Positions 6,483-9,654 of a DNA stretch of 9,654 bases are shown one piece after another. The stretch is from Chloroflexota bacterium (GTDB lineage: Bacteria; Chloroflexota; Dormibacteria; Dormibacterales; Dormibacteraceae). Below the pieces are notes generated by a model. It saw only the letters and a program-made list of their open reading frames with translations. It had not been told where the DNA came from and searched no databases. Position numbers and translations under genes: made by a program. The DNA lies in the NCBI GenBank assembly GCA_005888075.1, contig VBKD01000005.1, positions 1-9,654 on the forward strand, read 5' to 3'. Each line of letters starts with the position of its first letter. Positions within the stretch are counted from its first letter, which is position 1.

Positions 6483-7006
6483 TGATCGAATCCCCTCACC
6501 CGCCGGCTGCGCCGGCGACCTCCCCGGCGAGCCGGGAGGTGACAAACCGAGTCCGGGTGCTTTCCGTGCTGGTCGAGGACGGCCCCAACACGCTCAGCAA
6601 GATTTCCGGGCTCATCCGGCGCAAGGGCTTCCACGTCCGGTCCATCTCGGTGGGCCCCAGCCGTGAGGCAGGCCGCTCGCGGATGACCCTCACCGTCGAC
6701 GCCGGTCACGCCGAGGCCGACCAGGTCCGCAAGCAGTTGGAGCGTGTGGTCGAGGTGATCGAGGTCGAAGACGTGACGAGCGATGACGTCCACAGCCGTG
6801 AGCTGGTCGTCGCCAAGGTCAAGTCGTTTCAGGTCGCCGGCCTCGTCGAGAGGGGCGCAAAGGTGCTCGACACCGGCGCGGACGGCACCACGGTCGAGTT
6901 CGCGGGAGAAGGCAAGGATGTCGGCGACTTCGTCAACGAGCTGATGCGACACGGAGTCGTTGATGTCGCTCGCTCGGGGCCGGTCGTCATGAGGAGAACC
7001 GCATGA
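6482..7006 (+). CDS. ilvN: Acetolactate synthase small (regulatory) subunit
   Basis: Regulatory ACT-domain partner of IlvB, raising activity and normally conferring valine inhibition. The ATG at 6482 overlaps the ilvB stop (TGATG) and has GGGAGG at 6466-6471, 10 nt upstream. The family sequence begins only at about residue 22 (NRVRVLSVLVEDGPNTL). The preceding ~18 residues, proline/alanine-rich, are encoded by a palindromic repeat. ACT domain is about residues 24-98, with ISGLIRRKGFHVRSISVG. The C-terminal domain (SRELVVAKVK, DTGADGTTVEFAG, ARSGPVVMRR) runs to 174 and is slightly shortened after VAKVK. By alignment to E. coli IlvH, Asn11, Gly14 and Asn29 correspond to Asp33, Asn36 and His51 here, so valine control may be altered. 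GTG 6539 is an alternative start, but a GGGAGG abutting it is too close to act as its binding site. Confidence 0.93.
   Translation: MIESPHPPAAPATSPASREVTNRVRVLSVLVEDGPNTLSKISGLIRRKGFHVRSISVGPSREAGRSRMTLTVDAGHAEADQVRKQLERVVEVIEVEDVTSDDVHSRELVVAKVKSFQVAGLVERGAKVLDTGADGTTVEFAGEGKDVGDFVNELMRHGVVDVARSGPVVMRRTA
6491..6543. repeat. Palindromic repeat, copy 3, inside the 5' end of ilvN
   Basis: Same two-hairpin element as at 2477-2534. Hairpin 1 is CGCCGGC (6501-6507), loop TGC, GCCGGCG (6511-6517), 7 bp. Hairpin 2 is ACCTCCC (6518-6524) with GGGAGGT (6534-6540). Relative to copy 2, the third base of the left arm of hairpin 1 changes G to C and its partner changes C to G, so pairing is kept. The loop of hairpin 2 is diverged. 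The element lies entirely in frame within ilvN and supplies codons 4 to about 21. Confidence 0.85.
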
Positions 7007-7995
7007 AGATCCATTACGACGCAGACTGCCCGCCGAACCTTGGCGAGCCCGTCGCGGTCATCGGCTACGGCAGCCAGGGGCGTGCGCACGCGCTGAACCT
7101 GCGAGACAGCGGCGAAGACGTTCGCGTCGGCCTGTATCCCGGGAGCAAGTCGGTCGAGCGGGTTGAGGCTGACGGACTGCGCGCGGTCCCCGTTCCAGAG
7201 GCGGTGTCAGAGGCTTCGGTCGTCATGGTGCTGACGCCGGACGCGGGCCAGGGCAAGCTGTTTCGCGAGTCGATCGAAAAGAACCTGCAGCCCCGCTCGA
7301 TGCTGATGTTCGCCCATGGCTTCGCGATCCATTTCGCCCAAATCAAACCCAGGCAGGACATCGACGTCGCGATGATCGCCCCGAAGGGTCCAGGCCACCT
7401 CGTTCGCAGCACGTACGTGCAGGGCCAGGGTGTCCCCGCGCTGATCGCGGTCCACCAAGACTCGACCGGGCGCGCCTGGGGACGCGCCCTGGCGTATGCC
7501 CGCTCGCTCGGCGCGGGCCGAGCAGGGATCCTGGAAACCACCTTCAAGGAAGAGACCGAGACGGACCTCTTCGGCGAGCAGGCGGTTCTGTGCGGCGGCG
7601 TGGCGTCGCTGGTCAAGACGGGCTTCGAGACGCTGGTCGAGGCCGGGTATCAGCCTGAGCTGGCGTACTTCGAGGTGCTGCACGAGCTGAAGCTGATCGT
7701 CGATCTCATGTATCGCGGTGGCCTGGGCTTCATGCGGTACTCGGTCTCCGACACGGCCGAGTACGGCGACTACGTCTCCGGCCCACGCGTCATCGACGAC
7801 CACGTGCGCGAAAACATGCGGCAGGTGCTGCGTGAGATCCAGGACGGCAGCTTCGCGGAGCACTGGCTGGATGAGAACTCAAACGGCCGCGAGAAGTTCA
7901 CTGCGATGCGGGAGAAGGAAACGGAACACCCCGTCGAGAAAGTCGGGCGCGAGCTGCGTTCGATGATGACCTGGTTGGAGCCTGTAGAAAAATGA
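7003..7995 (+). CDS. ilvC: Ketol-acid reductoisomerase (class I)
   Basis: Isomerises and reduces acetolactate or acetohydroxybutyrate to the dihydroxy acid, using NAD(P)H and Mg. The 330-residue length fits the short class I form. The N-terminal Rossmann domain has GYGSQG (21-26). The cofactor loop LYPGSKS (44-50) keeps Ser48 and Ser50, which favours NADPH, although the usual Arg after the first Leu is Tyr45. Conserved His105 (AHGF) and Lys128 (APKGPGHLVR) are present. In the knotted C-terminal domain the metal and substrate residues are Asp188 and Glu192 (ETDLFGEQ), Glu224 and Glu228 (FEVLHELKLIVDLMY), and Ser249 (SVSDTAEYGD). The ATG overlaps the ilvN stop (ATGA) and has GAGGAG (6991-6996) 6 nt upstream, the best ribosome site in the operon. 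Its stop overlaps the leuA start the same way. Confidence 0.97.
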   Translation: MKIHYDADCPPNLGEPVAVIGYGSQGRAHALNLRDSGEDVRVGLYPGSKSVERVEADGLRAVPVPEAVSEASVVMVLTPDAGQGKLFRESIEKNLQPRSMLMFAHGFAIHFAQIKPRQDIDVAMIAPKGPGHLVRSTYVQGQGVPALIAVHQDSTGRAWGRALAYARSLGAGRAGILETTFKEETETDLFGEQAVLCGGVASLVKTGFETLVEAGYQPELAYFEVLHELKLIVDLMYRGGLGFMRYSVSDTAEYGDYVSGPRVIDDHVRENMRQVLREIQDGSFAEHWLDENSNGREKFTAMREKETEHPVEKVGRELRSMMTWLEPVEK

Positions 7996-9257
7996 CCGAG
8001 AGATCCCCGGACAGAGTATTCATCTTCGACACGACCCTGCGTGACGGCGAACAGTCGCCAGGCTTCCACCTGGACCCGAACTCCAAGCTCCGCATTGCCC
8101 GCCAGCTCGAAAAGCTTGGCGTTGACGTGATCGAGGCCGGGTTTCCCATCTCGTCACCGGGCGACTTCGAAGCCTGCCGCCGCATCGCGCGCGAGATCCG
8201 CGGCGCGACCGTGACCGCGCTGGCCCGCGCCGTGCAGGAAGACATCGACGCGGTCTGGGGTGCGATCAAAGAAGCCGAGTCGCCGCAGATCCACATCGTG
8301 CTCTCGGTCTCCGACGTACACATCGAACGCAAGCTCGGCATGACGCGCGAGCAGGTCATCAAGCGCGGCGCGGAGATGGTGTCCTACGCGCGCTCGCTGT
8401 GCGAGAACGTCGAGTATTCGCCGGAAGACGCCGGGCGTGCAGACATCGACTACCTGATCGAAACGGTGGAGACGATGATCGCCGCCGGGGCCAATGTGAT
8501 CAACATCCCGGACACCACCGGATACTGCCTGCCGTCGGAATTCGGCGAGATCGTGCGGCGCGTCATCACGGGAGCGCGCGGGAGCGAGAAGGCTCTGTTC
8601 TCGGTGCACTGCCACAACGACCTGGGACTGGCGGTTGGGAACACGCTGGCCGCGATTTCCGCCGGAGCCCGTCGCGTGGAATGCACGATCAATGGGATTG
8701 GAGAGCGCGCCGGCAACACGTCCCTGGAAGAGATCGTGATGCTGCTCAAGGTGCGCCAGTCGAAGCTGGGACTCGAGTGCGGAATCGACACGACCGAGAT
8801 CACGCGCACGTCGCGCCTGGTCGCCGAGCTCACTGGAACTCCAGTGCAGCCGAACAAGGCAGTGGTCGGGGCGAACGCGTTCGCTCACGCCTCCGGCATC
8901 CATCAGGACGGCGTTCTGAAGGATCGCCTGAATTACGAGATCATGAAGCCCGAGGACGTCGGCCTCTCGGACTCACGCATCGTCCTGACCGCTCGGTCGG
9001 GACGCCACGCGTTCCGTCACCGCCTGACTCGTCTGGGCATCGAGCTGACCGAGGCAAAGGCCGACATCGCATGGCAGCGTTTCCTCCAAGTTGCTGACAC
9101 GAAGAAGGAGATCACTGACGAGGACCTCCGCAAGATCGCCGCGATCGCCGAGGGCAACGGCAACGGTCACGAAGGCAATGGTCATCCGCCGGTGACAGAT
9201 CAGCTGAACGATCACAACCACGTCGCGGACACGCTCCGACATCTGATCTTCGGGTGA
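7992..9257 (+). CDS. leuA: 2-isopropylmalate synthase, short form without regulatory domain
   Basis: First committed enzyme of leucine synthesis: 2-oxoisovalerate plus acetyl-CoA gives 2-isopropylmalate. The TIM-barrel domain (about 1-280) has FDTTLRDGEQSPG (metal Asp13; Arg17), NIPDTTGYCLP, the metal motif HCHND (His206, His208) and CTINGIGERAGNTSLEE. The subdomain has PNKAVVGANAFAHASGIHQDGVLKDRLNYEIM and then LTARSGRHAF, where many LeuA have LGKHSGRHAF. At 421 residues it is about 90-100 shorter than E. coli-type LeuA: after about residue 385 there is no leucine-binding domain, only a Gly/Asn/His-rich tail. Short TARSGR-type LeuA is known to me from Bacteroidota, so this looks like a true variant, not a broken gene. 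Homocitrate or citramalate synthase is less likely given the operon. GGAG lies 11 nt before the ATG, which overlaps the ilvC stop by 4 nt. Confidence 0.93.
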   Translation: MTERSPDRVFIFDTTLRDGEQSPGFHLDPNSKLRIARQLEKLGVDVIEAGFPISSPGDFEACRRIAREIRGATVTALARAVQEDIDAVWGAIKEAESPQIHIVLSVSDVHIERKLGMTREQVIKRGAEMVSYARSLCENVEYSPEDAGRADIDYLIETVETMIAAGANVINIPDTTGYCLPSEFGEIVRRVITGARGSEKALFSVHCHNDLGLAVGNTLAAISAGARRVECTINGIGERAGNTSLEEIVMLLKVRQSKLGLECGIDTTEITRTSRLVAELTGTPVQPNKAVVGANAFAHASGIHQDGVLKDRLNYEIMKPEDVGLSDSRIVLTARSGRHAFRHRLTRLGIELTEAKADIAWQRFLQVADTKKEITDEDLRKIAAIAEGNGNGHEGNGHPPVTDQLNDHNHVADTLRHLIFG

Positions 9258-9654
9258 AAGTCGCCTACCAGGGAGAGCCGGGCGCCTACTCGGACGAGGC
9301 GGTCTCCTCGCTGTTTTCCGGCGCGGAATCGGTCGGCTATGCCACGTTTCGGCTGACGTTTGACGCTCTGACGATGGGAGCGGTCGACGCCGCGGTCCTT
9401 CCGGTGGAAAACAGCAGCGCCGGCGTCGTGCAGGAAGTGTCAGACCTGTTGTGGGAGCTTCCCGGCCTGCGCGTGGTGCGTGAGCATATCCAGCCGGTCC
9501 GGCACTGCCTCCTGGGCTGGCCGGGTCCTGTGGAGCGCGCGCTGTCTCACCCGCAGGCTCTGGCGCAGTGCGAGAAGTATCTGCATTCGCGACAGATCCG
9601 TCCCGTCACGTTTCACGACACGGCGGGAGCGGCCCGCGCGGTGGCCGAGCAGCG
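9254..9654 (+). CDS. pheA: Prephenate dehydratase (3'-truncated by window end)
   Basis: Converts prephenate to phenylpyruvate in phenylalanine synthesis. The GTG at 9254 overlaps the leuA stop (GTGA), and the frame is open to the window end, giving 133 residues. Family blocks are VAYQGEPGAYSDEAV at the N-terminus, a divergent FDALTMGAVDAAVLPVENSSAGVV (compare the usual GEADYGVVPIENS.EG.V), IQPVRHCLLG, and ALSHPQALAQCEKYL followed by the start of the HDTAGAARAVAE block. The catalytic Thr-Arg-Phe motif and any C-terminal ACT domain would lie beyond the window. The start follows directly at the first homologous residues, so there is no fused chorismate mutase domain at the N-terminus. No Shine-Dalgarno sequence is clear, so it probably depends on leuA translation. 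An aromatic-pathway gene ending a branched-chain operon is unusual. Confidence 0.9.
   Translation, partial: MKVAYQGEPGAYSDEAVSSLFSGAESVGYATFRLTFDALTMGAVDAAVLPVENSSAGVVQEVSDLLWELPGLRVVREHIQPVRHCLLGWPGPVERALSHPQALAQCEKYLHSRQIRPVTFHDTAGAARAVAEQ

Noticed and set aside
5001..6545. A 514-codon open frame antisense to ilvB
   Set aside because: It mirrors ilvB codon structure in high-GC DNA, its translation is Arg/Asp/Val/His-rich without any recognisable domain, and ilvB on the other strand is certain.
6539..7006. GTG 6539 as the ilvN start, excluding the repeat from the protein
   Set aside because: The GGGAGG abuts the GTG with no spacer and is part of the repeat hairpin, while ATG 6482 overlaps the ilvB stop and has GGGAGG 10 nt upstream. 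It is kept only as an alternative.
1..9654. A new defence, mobile or multi-gene system
   Set aside because: Every sizeable gene is a recognisable amino acid biosynthesis enzyme. I see no transposase, integrase, toxin, nuclease, CRISPR-like spaced repeat or tRNA.

Overview
The window is a branched-chain amino acid (Leu/Ile/Val) biosynthesis locus from a high-GC bacterium. The proteins look like ordinary chromosomal housekeeping enzymes. Gene order and some sequence details (short LeuA of the TARSGR type, high GC, tightly overlapping genes) would suit a soil Chloroflexota/Dormibacterota-like or actinobacterial-type lineage. That placement is an impression only; no rRNA or other marker is present to fix it.

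Layout, left to right. A 5'-truncated cystathionine gamma-synthase/lyase family gene (3-737) is followed after 7 nt by ilvD (745-2412), both on the + strand. ilvD converges on leuD (2554-3141, - strand), and the 141-nt gap between them holds two copies of a palindromic repeat. leuC (3148-4524, - strand) lies directly upstream of leuD, so leuCD is a two-gene operon reading leftward. A divergent control region (4525-4787) then opens into a rightward operon: ilvB (4788-6482), ilvN (6482-7006), ilvC (7003-7995), leuA (7992-9257) and pheA (9254-, cut by the window end). Every junction in this operon overlaps by 1 or 4 nt (TGATG, ATGA, ATGA, GTGA).

How the genes work together. IlvB/IlvN condense pyruvate with pyruvate or 2-oxobutyrate, IlvC reduces and isomerises the product, and IlvD dehydrates it to the 2-oxo acids of valine and isoleucine. 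LeuA, LeuC and LeuD carry the valine precursor towards leucine. leuB, ilvE and ilvA are not in this window. The PLP enzyme at the left edge could supply 2-oxobutyrate if it works as a gamma-lyase. PheA is a phenylalanine-pathway enzyme joined to the end of the operon.

The most notable part is regulatory. Upstream of ilvB is a 32-codon leader peptide with a Leu/Val/Ile run (9 of 11 residues), followed by a strong intrinsic terminator with a GAAA loop just before ilvB. A segment inside the leader coding region can pair with the terminator's left arm. This is the architecture of ribosome-mediated transcription attenuation. In parallel, the allosteric parts of the pathway look eroded: IlvN carries substitutions at three valine-site positions, and LeuA lacks the C-terminal leucine-binding domain. 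A copy of the palindromic repeat has also been absorbed in frame into the 5' end of ilvN, adding about 18 residues. I see no mobile element, CRISPR array, defence system, tRNA or rRNA, and no previously undescribed multi-gene system beyond this regulatory arrangement.
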